From assembly GCA_002292265.1 (NCBI GenBank), contig DBBQ01000019.1, positions 239 to 25,486 on the forward strand: a DNA stretch of 25,248 bases. Direction: 5' to 3'. The notes beneath the pieces were generated by a model. It ran no database searches. It had not been told where the DNA came from and was given only the letters and a program-made list of their open reading frames with translations. Source of the DNA: Flavobacteriaceae bacterium UBA980. Lineage in GTDB: Bacteria > Bacteroidota > Bacteroidia > Flavobacteriales > Flavobacteriaceae. Shown here piece after piece: positions 8,295 to 17,350 of the stretch. The number at the start of each line of letters is the position of its first letter. Within the stretch, counting starts at the first letter, position 1. Position numbers and translations under genes: made by a program.

Positions 8295-8954
8295 ATGACT
8301 TTGACTGCCTCTTCGATCGGAAGAAAAGTAACCATGGCACTTTCTGGGATTTTTCTAGTACTGTTTTTAACACAACACTTCAGTATCAACTTGCTTTCAG
8401 TTTTTAGTGAATCGCTTTTCAATCAAGTATCTCATTTTATGGGGAACAACCCCATAGTACAATTTATTCTTCAACCTATTTTGATTTTTGGTGTCCTTTT
8501 CCATTTCGTTATGGGGTTTGTTTTGGAGCTCAAAAATTCAAAATCTCGAGGGGTAAAATACGCCAACTACAAAGGAGGTACCAACGCCTCTTGGATGTCC
8601 CGAAATATGATTTATTCGGGGATTGTGATTTTGTCCTTCTTGGGCTTGCACTTCTACGATTTTTGGGTTCCCGAGATGAATTACAAATATGTGGAGGTCT
8701 TACCGCTCAATCCAGACCGTTATTTTGAAGAACTGGTTCATAAATTTGAAAGCCCAGTTCGTGTGGGGATCTATGCCCTTTCTTTTGTGTTTTTAAGTTT
8801 ACACTTGCTGCACGGCTTTGCTTCTTCGTTCCAGTCGGTTGGAATCAACAATAAATATTCTAAAGCTTTAAAATCATTCACCACTGCTTTTTCATTAGTG
8901 GTACCCTTAGGGTTTGTTTTTATTGCATTGTTTCATCATTTAACTGCATTTTAA
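8295..8954 (+). CDS. sdhC: Succinate dehydrogenase cytochrome b subunit
   Basis: This is the membrane anchor of a type B succinate:quinone oxidoreductase, a single-chain cytochrome b of about five helices that holds two haems and passes electrons to menaquinone. At 219 aa it fits the b558 subfamily found in Bacteroidota and in Bacillus-type enzymes. The histidines within hydrophobic helices are candidate haem ligands: [34 protein letters not shown] and [12 protein letters not shown]. It is the first gene of sdhCAB, with one base before sdhA. No sdhD is present or needed in this type. Confidence is high because of both sequence pattern and neighbours. Confidence 0.95.
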   Translation: MTLTASSIGRKVTMALSGIFLVLFLTQHFSINLLSVFSESLFNQVSHFMGNNPIVQFILQPILIFGVLFHFVMGFVLELKNSKSRGVKYANYKGGTNASWMSRNMIYSGIVILSFLGLHFYDFWVPEMNYKYVEVLPLNPDRYFEELVHKFESPVRVGIYALSFVFLSLHLLHGFASSFQSVGINNKYSKALKSFTTAFSLVVPLGFVFIALFHHLTAF

Positions 8955-8955
8955 T

Positions 8956-10959
8956 ATGGCTAAGCAAGATTCAAAAATTCCTGAAGGACCCGTTGCGGAC
9001 AAGTGGAATAACCACAAAGGCAAAATCAATTTAGTAAGCCCTGCAAACAAACGTTTGATTGATGTGATTGTGGTGGGAACAGGACTGGCGGGTGCTTCTG
9101 CTTCTGCTACCCTTGCAGAACTGGGTTATAATGTCAAAACCTTTTGTTTTCAAGATTCCCCGAGACGCGCACACTCTATTGCTGCCCAAGGAGGAATCAA
9201 TGCAGCAAAAAATTATCAAGGAGACGGAGACTCAACCTATCGTTTGTTTTACGATACCATCAAAGGAGGTGACTACCGCTCTCGAGAAGCCAATGTTCAC
9301 CGATTGGCCGAAGTGTCTACCAATATCATTGACCAGTGTGTTGCCCAAGGGGTTCCTTTTGCTCGGGATTACGGTGGATTGTTGGACAACCGTTCTTTTG
9401 GAGGGGTTTTGGTTTCCCGTACTTTTTACGCCAAAGGACAAACAGGACAGCAGTTGCTTTTAGGAGCCTACTCTGCAATGAACCGTCAAATTGGTCGAGG
9501 TAAAATCAAAATGTACAACCGCCATGAGATGATGGATGTCGTAGTGGTGGACGGGAAGGCACGTGGAATCATTACACGAAACTTAGTCAATGGAAAAATT
9601 GAGCGCCATGGAGCTCATGCGGTAGTCATCGCTTCGGGAGGCTATGGAAATGTTTTCTTTCTTTCCACCAATGCGATGGGGAGTAATGTTTCTGCTTCTT
9701 GGAAAATTCATAAAAAAGGAGCGCACTTTGCCAACCCTTGTTTTACTCAAATTCACCCCACCTGTATTCCTGTTTCTGGAGATCACCAGTCCAAGTTGAC
9801 CTTGATGTCGGAATCACTCCGAAACGACGGACGCATTTGGGTACCTAAAAAATTAGAAGACGTCAAAGCCATTCGCGAAGGGAAATTAAAACCCACAGAG
9901 CTTGCTGAGGAAGATCGGGATTACTATCTAGAACGACGCTACCCTGCCTTTGGAAATTTGGTTCCCCGTGACGTAGCTTCCCGCGCTGCAAAAGAACGCT
10001 GTGATGCTGGTTTTGGAGTAAACAAAACGGGAGAAGCTGTGTATTTGGATTTTGCTGCAGCCATCATGCGCTATGGAAAAGAGCAAGCCCATGTAAAAGG
10101 CTTGGACGAAAACGATGCTGTTTTAGTAAAAAAATTAGGACAAACTGTAGTCCGTTCCAAATACGGGAACTTGTTCCAGATGTATGAAAAAATTGTTGAC
10201 CAAGATCCGTATGAAACTCCGATGATGATTTATCCTGCGGTGCATTACACCATGGGTGGGGTATGGGTAGATTACAATTTGATGACCACTATTCAAGGCT
10301 GTTATGCTATTGGTGAGGCCAACTTTTCAGACCACGGTGCCAACCGCCTTGGAGCTTCTGCACTTATGCAAGGTTTGGCAGATGGATATTTTGTTTTACC
10401 CTATACCATTGGCGATTATCTCGCAGACGATATCCGTACGGGGCCGATTGACACCCAACTTCCCGAATTTGAAAAAGCCGAGGCAGCTGTAAAAGCACAA
10501 ATTGAAGGTTTTATCAGTAACAAAGGGAAAAACTCAGTGGACTATTACCACAGAAAGCTGGGTAAAATCATGTGGAACAAATGTGGTATGTCCCGAAATG
10601 CAAAGGAACTTAAAGAAGCCATCAAAGAAATCCAAGAACTGCGCGAGGACTTCTACAAAAACGTCAATGTTCCTGGCAAAGCAGACGAATTCAACGAACA
10701 ATTGGCCAAAGCAGGGCGTGTTGCAGACTTTTTAGAGCTGGGCGAGTTGTTTGCCAAAGATGCGCTAGAACGCACCGAGTCGTGCGGGGGACATTTCCGT
10801 GAAGAATCTCAAACACCCGAAGGAGAAGCCCTGCGGGATGATGAAAACTTTACGTTTGTCTCTGCCTGGGAATATAAAGGAGTACCCGCAAAAGCAAAAC
10901 TTCACAAAGAGGAGTTGAACTATGAGGAAATTGAAGTAAAAACAAGATCGTATAAATAG
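8956..10959 (+). CDS. sdhA: Succinate dehydrogenase flavoprotein subunit
   Basis: The FAD subunit that oxidises succinate to fumarate on the cytosolic face of the membrane. The dinucleotide-binding motif [17 protein letters not shown] begins at residue 41. The covalent FAD attachment histidine is H73 in the block [18 protein letters not shown]. Substrate-site features include HPT in the segment [10 protein letters not shown] and a later SLRNDGRIW; the FAD-binding end carries [19 protein letters not shown]. At 667 aa it matches the long type B flavoprotein of Bacteroidota, rather than the roughly 590 aa of proteobacterial SdhA. It lies 1 bp after sdhC and 24 bp before sdhB. A fumarate reductase direction cannot be excluded from sequence alone. 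Confidence 0.97.
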   Translation: MAKQDSKIPEGPVADKWNNHKGKINLVSPANKRLIDVIVVGTGLAGASASATLAELGYNVKTFCFQDSPRRAHSIAAQGGINAAKNYQGDGDSTYRLFYDTIKGGDYRSREANVHRLAEVSTNIIDQCVAQGVPFARDYGGLLDNRSFGGVLVSRTFYAKGQTGQQLLLGAYSAMNRQIGRGKIKMYNRHEMMDVVVVDGKARGIITRNLVNGKIERHGAHAVVIASGGYGNVFFLSTNAMGSNVSASWKIHKKGAHFANPCFTQIHPTCIPVSGDHQSKLTLMSESLRNDGRIWVPKKLEDVKAIREGKLKPTELAEEDRDYYLERRYPAFGNLVPRDVASRAAKERCDAGFGVNKTGEAVYLDFAAAIMRYGKEQAHVKGLDENDAVLVKKLGQTVVRSKYGNLFQMYEKIVDQDPYETPMMIYPAVHYTMGGVWVDYNLMTTIQGCYAIGEANFSDHGANRLGASALMQGLADGYFVLPYTIGDYLADDIRTGPIDTQLPEFEKAEAAVKAQIEGFISNKGKNSVDYYHRKLGKIMWNKCGMSRNAKELKEAIKEIQELREDFYKNVNVPGKADEFNEQLAKAGRVADFLELGELFAKDALERTESCGGHFREESQTPEGEALRDDENFTFVSAWEYKGVPAKAKLHKEELNYEEIEVKTRSYK

Positions 10960-10983
10960 TTGTTAAGCCAATAAACTAGAACT

Positions 10984-11730
10984 ATGAATTTGACATTAAA
11001 AGTTTGGCGTCAAGCCAATTCGCAAGCCAAAGGAAAAATGGAAACCTACAAAATGGAAGAGGTTTCACCAGATATGTCTTTCTTAGAAATGATGGACGTG
11101 TTGAATGAACAACTTATGACGCAAGGGATAGAACCTGTAGCATTTGATCACGACTGTCGTGAGGGAATCTGCGGGATGTGTTCGATGTTTATCAATGGAG
11201 AAGCACACGGTCCTGATCGTTTGGTAACGACCTGTCAACTGCACATGAGAAAGTTTAAAGATGGAGATACGATCACTATTGAACCCTTTCGTGCCGAAGC
11301 TTTCCCAGTAATCAAAGATTTAACCGTAGATCGTTCTGCTTTCGATCGAGTACAGCAAGCGGGCGGTTTTGTTTCCGTAAACACTTCGGGGAACACCCAA
11401 GATGCCAACGCGATTCCAATCGACAAACACGATGCGGACAAAGCATTTGACGCAGCGACCTGTATCGGCTGTGGGGCTTGTGTAGCCACTTGTAAAAACG
11501 CCTCTGCGATGTTGTTTGTTTCAGCCAAAGTGTCTCAGTATGCATTGCTCCCACAAGGAAAAGTAGAAGCCACCGACCGCGTCCTAAGCATGGTCAAACA
11601 AATGGACGAAGAAGGCTTTGGAAATTGCACCAATACCGGTGCTTGTGAGGTAGAATGTCCTAAAGGAATTTCACTGGAAAACATCGCTAGGATGAATCGT
11701 GAATATTTATCCGCGAGTTTGAAGGGGTAA
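10984..11730 (+). CDS. sdhB: Succinate dehydrogenase iron-sulfur subunit
   Basis: The electron-transfer subunit linking FAD to the haems. Ligands for three clusters are visible. The [2Fe-2S] set is C58, C63, C66 and C84 ([13 protein letters not shown], then LVTTC). The other two clusters use C160, C163, C166 and C170 ([11 protein letters not shown]) and C215, C221 and C225 ([15 protein letters not shown]). Length (248 aa) is normal for type B enzymes. It closes the sdhCAB operon. I see no good terminator after it: the stop is followed directly by the 3' end of a truncated minus-strand SDR gene, whose reading frame runs into the last codons of sdhB. Confidence 0.97.
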   Translation: MNLTLKVWRQANSQAKGKMETYKMEEVSPDMSFLEMMDVLNEQLMTQGIEPVAFDHDCREGICGMCSMFINGEAHGPDRLVTTCQLHMRKFKDGDTITIEPFRAEAFPVIKDLTVDRSAFDRVQQAGGFVSVNTSGNTQDANAIPIDKHDADKAFDAATCIGCGACVATCKNASAMLFVSAKVSQYALLPQGKVEATDRVLSMVKQMDEEGFGNCTNTGACEVECPKGISLENIARMNREYLSASLKG

Positions 11731-12084
11731 ACCTTTACCATTCAAAAGGGGTTCTGTAAAAAAAACAGTACCGCTAACGTTAACATCAAACGTTTGGCTA
11801 AAAGAATCTCTCTTTGGATTTTCGGTGTCTAGATCGGGGCCAATTCCAGCATTGTTGATTAAAATATCAATACAATCAAAATTTGTGAAAATATTCTTAT
11901 GAGTATTTTCAATACTTCTGGGATCAGAAAGATCTAGTTTTAACGGGAAAAAGTTTTTGTGATTGAAGTCAAAACTTTGGGTCCTGCTTGTGCCAATAAC
12001 ATAATATCCTTTGCTTAACATTTTTTGGGCTAAAGCTCTACCTATGCCTTTACTGGCTCCTGTGAGTAAGACTGTTTTTTTCAT
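11707..12084 (-). pseudogene. Truncated SDR oxidoreductase (N-terminal half only)
   Basis: Reading from the ATG at 12084, the protein opens with a classic short-chain dehydrogenase Rossmann fold: TVLLTGASKGIGRALA binds NAD(P), followed by L-D-L-S and the ILINNAG motif near residue 80. Recognisable similarity stops after GTVFFTEPLL, roughly residue 112. The frame then runs about a dozen unrelated residues into the antisense of the sdhB end and stops at 11707. The catalytic YxxxK half, and about half the usual 230-250 residues, are missing, so the enzyme cannot work. It is most simply a gene whose 3' half was deleted when sdhB came to abut it. A slightly longer start at 12108 is less likely. 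Confidence 0.85.
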
Positions 12085-12191
12085 TTTTTTTACGGTTTTT
12101 TTACCCAAAAGGGTTTACTAGTACTGTTTTCCTACATTAAACTAAATAAATAAGTAACCAAAAGAAAGAGGGAACTTACTCCAAATAACTT

Positions 12192-12647
12192 TTAGTTAGA
12201 AACAGCCATTTTTCTTTTGGAATAAATCACCATTATAAGAAAAGACAGGGAAACAAGAAGAGGCCAGAATGTCGTGGGCAGACCCATTGCTAAGCTCATT
12301 TGTATTTCGTCACTACCTGTCCAAATTCCTTGGAGAGTTGCTGCCTAACGGAATACAGCTGCTGACAGTAAGAGTAAAAACCCAAAATTAGAAGAATCTT
12401 TTTTAACCAACAAAAAGCCTGTTGCCCCTTGTAAAAATGTAAAACCGACACCACTTCCATAAATCACACTCTTTTGAAATTGAGTTAGAAAGAGGTTGTC
12501 TTTTTGAAGAACAATTGTATTCAATTTTAAGTCGAAATCAATTTCAAAATAGAAGTAAGCCAGACCATGTGCGCACTCATGTAGAAAATAGGTTAAGCAG
12601 GCTACTACAATAAGACCTAATAAAAAAGTGAAGTGTGGAAGATTCAT
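12192..12647 (-). pseudogene. Small HExxH membrane protein with in-frame TAG
   Basis: Starting at 12647 the frame encodes a membrane protein with HECAH at residues 23-27, inside its first hydrophobic helix, reminiscent of M50-type or related membrane metalloproteins. Two further hydrophobic segments follow (around GVGFTFLQGATGFLLV and FGFLLLLSAAVF). An in-frame TAG stop occurs at 12345-12347, after residue 100. The same frame then stays open for 50 more codons to a TAA at 12192 and encodes another plausible helix, FWPLLVSLSFLIMVIYSKRK, with a basic tail. That continuity suggests the gene originally encoded about 151 residues and carries a nonsense mutation. A 100-residue functional product cannot be excluded. 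I do not recognise the exact family. It follows the next damaged gene upstream by 37 bp. Confidence 0.7.
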
Positions 12648-12684
12648 TCATTTAGAATTAGAAATAGTGATTTATTTTTCGATT

Positions 12685-13025
12685 TTAAATTTCAATATAT
12701 TCAGAATTACCTCTTGAAATTTCACCAGTGATCCACTCCCAATTCAATTTTATCTAATCTTTTGACTTTCGGTAAAAGACACTGTTGCTAGCGCTTTTCC
12801 TGCTTTGAGTTGCCCCTCATCAGTTACACATTGATACAGCATATCTAGTTTGTCATTTTCTAAGAGCGCAATGATTTTACCATACCGTACGGTTCCTCCT
12901 TGATAATCAGCAGTTACTAAATCTCGCTCTTGTTTGTAGAAAAACAAGGTTTCAGAATTTACTTTTCCTGTTTTGGAGTTTTGTACGAGTACAAATTTTT
13001 TATTGTTAAAGCTTAGGTTTTTCAT
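12685..13025 (-). pseudogene. Frameshifted small Bacteroidota protein (often labelled N-acetylglutamate synthase)
   Basis: The open part (13025 to 12750, 91 aa) matches a roughly 110-residue Bacteroidota family I recall being annotated, probably wrongly, as N-acetylglutamate synthase. Its visible pattern is N-N-K-K-F, SETLFFYKQ, YQGGTVRYGKIIALL and LDMLYQCV, and it ends at ESQKIR. A TAA follows at once. Adding one base there restores a frame that reads LNWEWITGEISRGNSEYIEI and stops at 12685. That segment fits the usual W-x-W-T-S-G-D family tail, and the restored length would be about 113 residues. A single-base deletion, or a base-call error near a run of four A's, is the likely cause. The function of the family is unknown to me. 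Confidence 0.75.
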
Positions 13026-13077
13026 GGTAGTAGATCAATAAGGGAATTTAAAAGTAGCTAAAAATAAAAACTTTTAC

Positions 13078-13722
13078 TTAGGGCAGGCTCAAAGAACTGT
13101 AATTTTCGATGACCTGAATACATCCCAACTCTAAAAGTGTTTTTTTATCAAGCATCGTACGGATCCCTATGACCTGCATCCCAGCAGCTTTTGCAGCAGT
13201 GACTCCCGAGCGGCTGTCTTCAAAGGCCAAACAGTCTTTTGGGGGAATTCCTAATTTTTGGGCGGCAGTGAGAAAAATCTCGGGATGGGGTTTCCCATGT
13301 TTTACTTGATGTCCCCCCGTAGTAGAATGGAAAAAGGAATCCAGATCCAAGGCTTTAAAAATAAAATCAATGTTGTGCTGATCCCCCATCGTAGCAATTC
13401 CCATTGGTAAATTTTGGGCTTGGATTTTTTTTAAAAAGGGAAGCAATCCTCCAAGAGCTTTTACATGGGGTCGGTAGAGATCTCGATACAGAGCTTCCTT
13501 ATAACTCCCCATGCGAAAAAGTTCTTCCTCATCGGAAATATGAGGAAACAACCGTGCCATGATTTCCACCAGCGAGCCTTTGTGATACTTGCGGTCAAAG
13601 GTTTCGTAGTCTAAATCCAGCTTGTGGTATTCAAAGAGATCGATCCAGGACTTTTTGTGATACGACATATTATCGACCAAGGTCCCGTCCATATCAAAAA
13701 CTAGTGCTTTAGGGGAGAGCAT
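13078..13722 (-). CDS. HAD-family phosphatase (beta-phosphoglucomutase-like)
   Basis: A cytosolic haloacid-dehalogenase hydrolase of subfamily I with a helical cap. Motif I is FDMDGTLVDN, with nucleophile D10 and acid/base D12. Motif II is in GIATMGDQHN, motif III is the lysine in VKHGKPHPEIF, and motif IV is the acidic pair in AFEDSRSGVTAAKAAGM. At 214 aa it fits the beta-phosphoglucomutase/GPH-like group, which dephosphorylates or isomerises small sugar phosphates; the true substrate is not readable. Its ATG lies within the 3' end of the serine hydrolase gene upstream (14 bp overlap), so the two are translated from one message. Confidence 0.9.
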   Translation of the reverse strand: MLSPKALVFDMDGTLVDNMSYHKKSWIDLFEYHKLDLDYETFDRKYHKGSLVEIMARLFPHISDEEELFRMGSYKEALYRDLYRPHVKALGGLLPFLKKIQAQNLPMGIATMGDQHNIDFIFKALDLDSFFHSTTGGHQVKHGKPHPEIFLTAAQKLGIPPKDCLAFEDSRSGVTAAKAAGMQVIGIRTMLDKKTLLELGCIQVIENYSSLSLP

Positions 13723-14863
13723 CCATTACTTTTTTCATAAAACTTCCCACTTGACTAGGTTCTAACCAACGGGTGACGACGACTACGTTTTGGTCTGGGA
13801 GAATAATGATAAAATTTCCTCCAAAGCCTGCGGCATAAAACACGTTTTCAGGGACTCCTTCCCAATACCGATCAGTTCCTTTTTTATTGAGCCACCACAT
13901 ATAACCGTAATTCACTTGAGCCAGGGAAGACTTCGTTGCCTCTTGAATCCATTGTTTGCTGAGGAGTTGTTTTCCCTCCCAATTTCCTTGGTTTAAAAAC
14001 AAGAGACCAAAGCGTGCGTGATCTTTGGTGTTGATGAACAGCCCACCCCCCGAGTGTCCACCTCCTGAAACAGATTGCATCCGACTACCATCCAACTCTA
14101 TCCAAGAGTTTTTGTATCCATGCCACCGCCAAGTAGGGCTGGCTCCTATGAAATCCATAAGATTTTCTTTTAAAACCTGAGGTAGTGGTTTCCGCCATAC
14201 ATTTAGAAGTGAATAGGCAAGTACATTCACCCGTACATCATTGTATTCAAAATGGGTTCCGGGGGTGTGGTAACTTCTGTTTTTCCAATCGTCTATTCCT
14301 CCTTCACTTGGGGGGCGGTCTGCCCAGTCGTGTCCTCCCCAAAGGGTTCCAGACCAATCCGAAGACTGATTTAACAAATGTTCCCAACGGATTTGTTGGT
14401 TGTGAGCCCCGTCAAAAGTGGTATCCCAAATCAAATCTACAACTCGATCCTGAGGTTTGAACATACCTCGATCTACGGCCAGACCCGCCACGGTGGACAG
14501 GTAACTTTTTGTAACACTAAAGGTCATATCTACCCTTTGGGTGTCTCCCCAAGAGGCAATGATATATCCGTCTTTTAAAATTATTCCAGCGGGACCTTCG
14601 CGCTTTTTGGTAGGACCTAAAATCTGATGATAGGGTTCGCGTTCAAAACCTTTATAGATTGCAATGCGCAAGTCCTTGGCTCCGCTGTACTCATTTTCTT
14701 GGGCATAGGTGATAGCAGCCCCCAAACGTGTACTTTTTATTTTGAATTCTTCTGGAGTACGTTGTTCCCAGGGTGTGCCATTAGCAGGCGGGAAATAGGT
14801 TTGTCCCAAGGCGAGCGCGCTTATCAGTAAGAAGAGTAATGTAAATTTTATCGTTATTTTCAC
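13709..14863 (-). CDS. Beta-lactamase-like serine hydrolase, secreted
   Basis: A 384-residue protein of the class C beta-lactamase/penicillin-binding fold (also called the serhydrolase or esterase group). A signal peptide (KITIKFTLLFLLISALALG, cleaved before Q21) sends it to the periplasm. The nucleophile motif is SVTK at residues 116-119. A Y-N-D motif begins at 207, where many relatives have YxN. The late GGHSGGG segment is also typical. Start: the codon at 14863 is GTG, chosen because it gives the complete signal peptide; no ATG would do so. The substrate is unknown: an esterase, a D-amino-acid amidase or a peptidase are all possible, and true beta-lactamase activity is unlikely on family grounds. 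It overlaps the HAD gene by 14 bp. Confidence 0.88.
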   Translation of the reverse strand: MKITIKFTLLFLLISALALGQTYFPPANGTPWEQRTPEEFKIKSTRLGAAITYAQENEYSGAKDLRIAIYKGFEREPYHQILGPTKKREGPAGIILKDGYIIASWGDTQRVDMTFSVTKSYLSTVAGLAVDRGMFKPQDRVVDLIWDTTFDGAHNQQIRWEHLLNQSSDWSGTLWGGHDWADRPPSEGGIDDWKNRSYHTPGTHFEYNDVRVNVLAYSLLNVWRKPLPQVLKENLMDFIGASPTWRWHGYKNSWIELDGSRMQSVSGGGHSGGGLFINTKDHARFGLLFLNQGNWEGKQLLSKQWIQEATKSSLAQVNYGYMWWLNKKGTDRYWEGVPENVFYAAGFGGNFIIILPDQNVVVVTRWLEPSQVGSFMKKVMDALP

Positions 14864-14890
14864 GTGTTCAAAAGGGTTTTCGATTACATT

Positions 14891-14898
14891 TAAAGATA
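14891..14898 (-). promoter_or_regulatory. Putative -7 box of the serine hydrolase-HAD operon
   Basis: TATCTTTA on the minus strand, one base from TAnnTTTG, lies 27 bases before the GTG start. The same octamer serves as the putative -7 box of the MFS gene, at the same distance from its start. No clear -33 TTG is seen. Confidence 0.4.
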
Positions 14899-14944
14899 AA
14901 TAAATAATGAAGTAAAACCTTATTTTTTATTGCGAACTCCAGCT

Positions 14945-15724
14945 ATGAAAACAAAACTAAATGTCACTGCTCTGCAAATCCCTCTTTTTTGGGAAAATGC
15001 GGGTAAAAACAGAGTCTATATCGATCGGCATTTCGATCGATTGAACCCAACTGCAGACATCGTCTTGCTTCCAGAATTATTTAGTACAGGGTTTACTATG
15101 AATTCACATTTGGTATCAGAATCTATGAACGGGATTACGATCCAGTGGATGCAATCCTGGGCTGCCCAATGGGACGTTCTTTTGGGAGGTAGTTTGGTGA
15201 TTGAAGAAGAAGGAAAATTTTTCAATCGATTTGTGATGGTAGGTCCAAAGGGGCCTGTAGCATTGTACGACAAACGACACACCTTTACTCTAGCAGGGGA
15301 GGATAAAGCGTATTCGGCAGGAACCAATTCCGGCTTGTTTGAATACAAAGGTTGGAAGATCTGTTTGCGGATTTGTTATGACTTGCGTTTTCCCGTTTGG
15401 AATCGAAATACCACAAATTATGATCTTTTGATTTTTGTAGCCAATTGGCCCGCACCAAGGATCAATGCTTGGGATACGCTACTTCAAGCGCGTGCCATTG
15501 AGAATATGTGTTTTGTGGCGGGAGTCAATCGTATAGGTTCAGATGAAAAAGGCTTGGAGTATCCCGGGCATACTGCGATTTACGACCCTCTGGGCAAATT
15601 GGTTTCTGGAACGGTTTCTTCAGAGGAAGAAGCCCTTACGGCTGAGTTGGATTGTCTGGAACTGCAAGCACACCGGAAACAGTTGCGCTTTCTGGAAGAT
15701 CGAGATAATTTTGACTTGTGTTGA
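14945..15724 (+). CDS. Nitrilase-family amidohydrolase (omega-amidase-like)
   Basis: A cytosolic carbon-nitrogen hydrolase with the Glu-Lys-Cys triad visible at E44 (LLPELFSTGF), K110 (ALYDKRHTF) and C144 (RICYDLRFPVW). The pattern GFTMN near the first motif and the closing RFLEDRDNF resemble the group with omega-amidase activity, which hydrolyses alpha-ketoglutaramate or alpha-ketosuccinamate. At 259 aa the length is right. The ATG at 14945 is preferred; a TTG at 14930 would add five residues. The last 89 bp overlap the 3' end of the convergent lipoprotein gene, yet this gene's C-terminus looks canonical for its family. Confidence 0.88.
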   Translation: MKTKLNVTALQIPLFWENAGKNRVYIDRHFDRLNPTADIVLLPELFSTGFTMNSHLVSESMNGITIQWMQSWAAQWDVLLGGSLVIEEEGKFFNRFVMVGPKGPVALYDKRHTFTLAGEDKAYSAGTNSGLFEYKGWKICLRICYDLRFPVWNRNTTNYDLLIFVANWPAPRINAWDTLLQARAIENMCFVAGVNRIGSDEKGLEYPGHTAIYDPLGKLVSGTVSSEEEALTAELDCLELQAHRKQLRFLEDRDNFDLC

Positions 15725-17312
15725 AGGTTTCGTTCATGTCCCAGTTTGCTCTCAAATCAATTTCTTTCCAATAATAGATCACCTTTTCAGGTTGTATTTT
15801 TTGGAGATAATTCCCAGTGTCCCATTGTCTATTTGCATTAACATCCTCGATGAGACGAACGGTATATTTTCCAGCATCCAGCAACTCAAAACGATAGTTA
15901 TTTCCAGCGATAGGACGGTCGTAGCGACGAACAACTTTATCGCTTTTAATTAACTCAAGAATATAAGGATGGGGAGAATCATGCTGTACTCGGAGAAAAA
16001 TATTTCCATAGTCTTCTATTTTTTTGGTAGAGGTTTTAAAAACCAAAGTATCATGAGTTTGTCCCCAAAAATCTTCTAAGGCGTTGGGTAAAAGGGTGAT
16101 CTCATAGCGATCGCTAGGTAAGACTTCGAAATCCACTTTGACGCGATCATAATTTTCGAGAATTTCCAGTGAAGCAGCTACAGGCAGGGTATCCACATTG
16201 GTCACTAAAACGCGATCTGAATTGATTCCGGTGATCGGGAGATTGCTTGCCAACTCAAACTTCTCCTTGAGTCTCAAGCTCCCCTTTTTAAATTGAGTAA
16301 TGACCAATGAATCTTTGATGGGTTCTTTTAAAAAAGCGGTTTTGGTTCTCAGGGTATCTTGAATTTCCAATTTAAATTTTATCGAATCTAGTGCAGCTCC
16401 TCGGAACCAATAATCCAAACTGTCTTTCTCTCTGTTTTTAGTCACCAAAGACTCAAAGCTTTCTGGAACTTCACTAATCATTTCAAAAGATTCGTCTAGA
16501 TAGTCTCCGTAATAGGCTAGTACAACGTGATGGTCATTTATAAAATAGGGGGCGTCCCATGCAAAATTGGTTCGTTCTTTAAAAATACGTAGGTCAATGA
16601 TCGAGTCTTGAGGAAGTTCTATAAGCTGATCCACATACCCAATTTTATCAACACTTTGGTCGAAAAGATAATTTCCTGCTTGATCCTGTAACGCAATAAG
16701 GTTGTATTTTCCTGCTCTCAAATTTTGAAATCGATACACCGTAGTGTCCAATGTGCTGGTGACATAGAGCGGTTTGTTGGTATATATGGTCGAATCTTTA
16801 TAGATGCTGTCCACAGGGTAGAGCTGTAACGAGATAAAGGTTTCCGTATCTTTTTCAAAAGCATCTTTGACCCTGCCTTTGATGTAGAGGGAGTCTATAG
16901 TTGCCCCAGTGGAAAGGGTATAGGTTAAAAAGGGGGTTGGATTGGATTCGTTAAAATCGACAATGGCTTCTCCAAAATTGAACGTGTAGGTCGTGTTTTC
17001 CATTAGGCTGTCTTTCAATTCTAAAGAAATCTTTTTTGAAGCCCCTGTAGTTGGATATACTTTGTATTGTGTGGAGTTTAAAGGTGGGGAAACGATAAGT
17101 TGTTTACTCACGTCTTTTAAAGATACGTATTCATCAAAAGTGAGTGTAAACCCTTCCTTATCGAAAAAAGTCGTGTTGAGTTTAGGCGAAGCATTGATCA
17201 ATCTTGGTGGAATGCTGTCTCTGGGTCCTCCTGTAGGAGAAGCTCTTTTAGCACACTGTACTAATAGTAAAAGGAGTAGTGCGGAAAGAAAAAGAAGAGC
17301 GCGTCGAGTCAT
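15636..17312 (-). CDS. Large Ig-like (Big_5-type) lipoprotein
   Basis: A surface or periplasmic lipoprotein of about 558 residues. The lipobox cysteine is C20, after a strongly hydrophobic signal (LLFLSALLLLLLVQC), so the ATG at 17312 is the right start, not the earlier one at 17342. Just after the cysteine comes P-T-G-G-P-R-D-S-I-P-P, then an Ig-like domain (about residues 35-130, with FTLTFDEYVSLKDV). The rest is a long beta-rich region. This arrangement is common in Bacteroidota proteins of unknown function with an N-terminal bacterial Ig-like domain. The usual family end appears to be near NWDMNETF; here about 28 more residues follow and run into the 3' end of the amidohydrolase gene. It is 38 bp downstream of comF and may be co-transcribed with it. 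Confidence 0.85.
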   Translation of the reverse strand: MTRRALLFLSALLLLLLVQCAKRASPTGGPRDSIPPRLINASPKLNTTFFDKEGFTLTFDEYVSLKDVSKQLIVSPPLNSTQYKVYPTTGASKKISLELKDSLMENTTYTFNFGEAIVDFNESNPTPFLTYTLSTGATIDSLYIKGRVKDAFEKDTETFISLQLYPVDSIYKDSTIYTNKPLYVTSTLDTTVYRFQNLRAGKYNLIALQDQAGNYLFDQSVDKIGYVDQLIELPQDSIIDLRIFKERTNFAWDAPYFINDHHVVLAYYGDYLDESFEMISEVPESFESLVTKNREKDSLDYWFRGAALDSIKFKLEIQDTLRTKTAFLKEPIKDSLVITQFKKGSLRLKEKFELASNLPITGINSDRVLVTNVDTLPVAASLEILENYDRVKVDFEVLPSDRYEITLLPNALEDFWGQTHDTLVFKTSTKKIEDYGNIFLRVQHDSPHPYILELIKSDKVVRRYDRPIAGNNYRFELLDAGKYTVRLIEDVNANRQWDTGNYLQKIQPEKVIYYWKEIDLRANWDMNETFNTSQNYLDLPESATVSGVLAVPDNPTQP

Positions 17313-17350
17313 GCTTTTTAAATTCCCAACAAAATAACACAATATTCCTC

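Noticed and set aside
11750..11772. Imperfect hairpin after sdhB (GGTTCTGT / ACAGTACC with an A-rich loop)
   Set aside because: The stem has a mismatch, no T-run follows on the plus strand, and the bases encode recognisable SDR residues (TVFFTE) on the minus strand. It is probably a coincidence, not a terminator.
15543..15953. Plus-strand 136-codon ORF across the amidohydrolase-lipoprotein junction
   Set aside because: It is a shadow frame of two convincing genes and has no family-like pattern.
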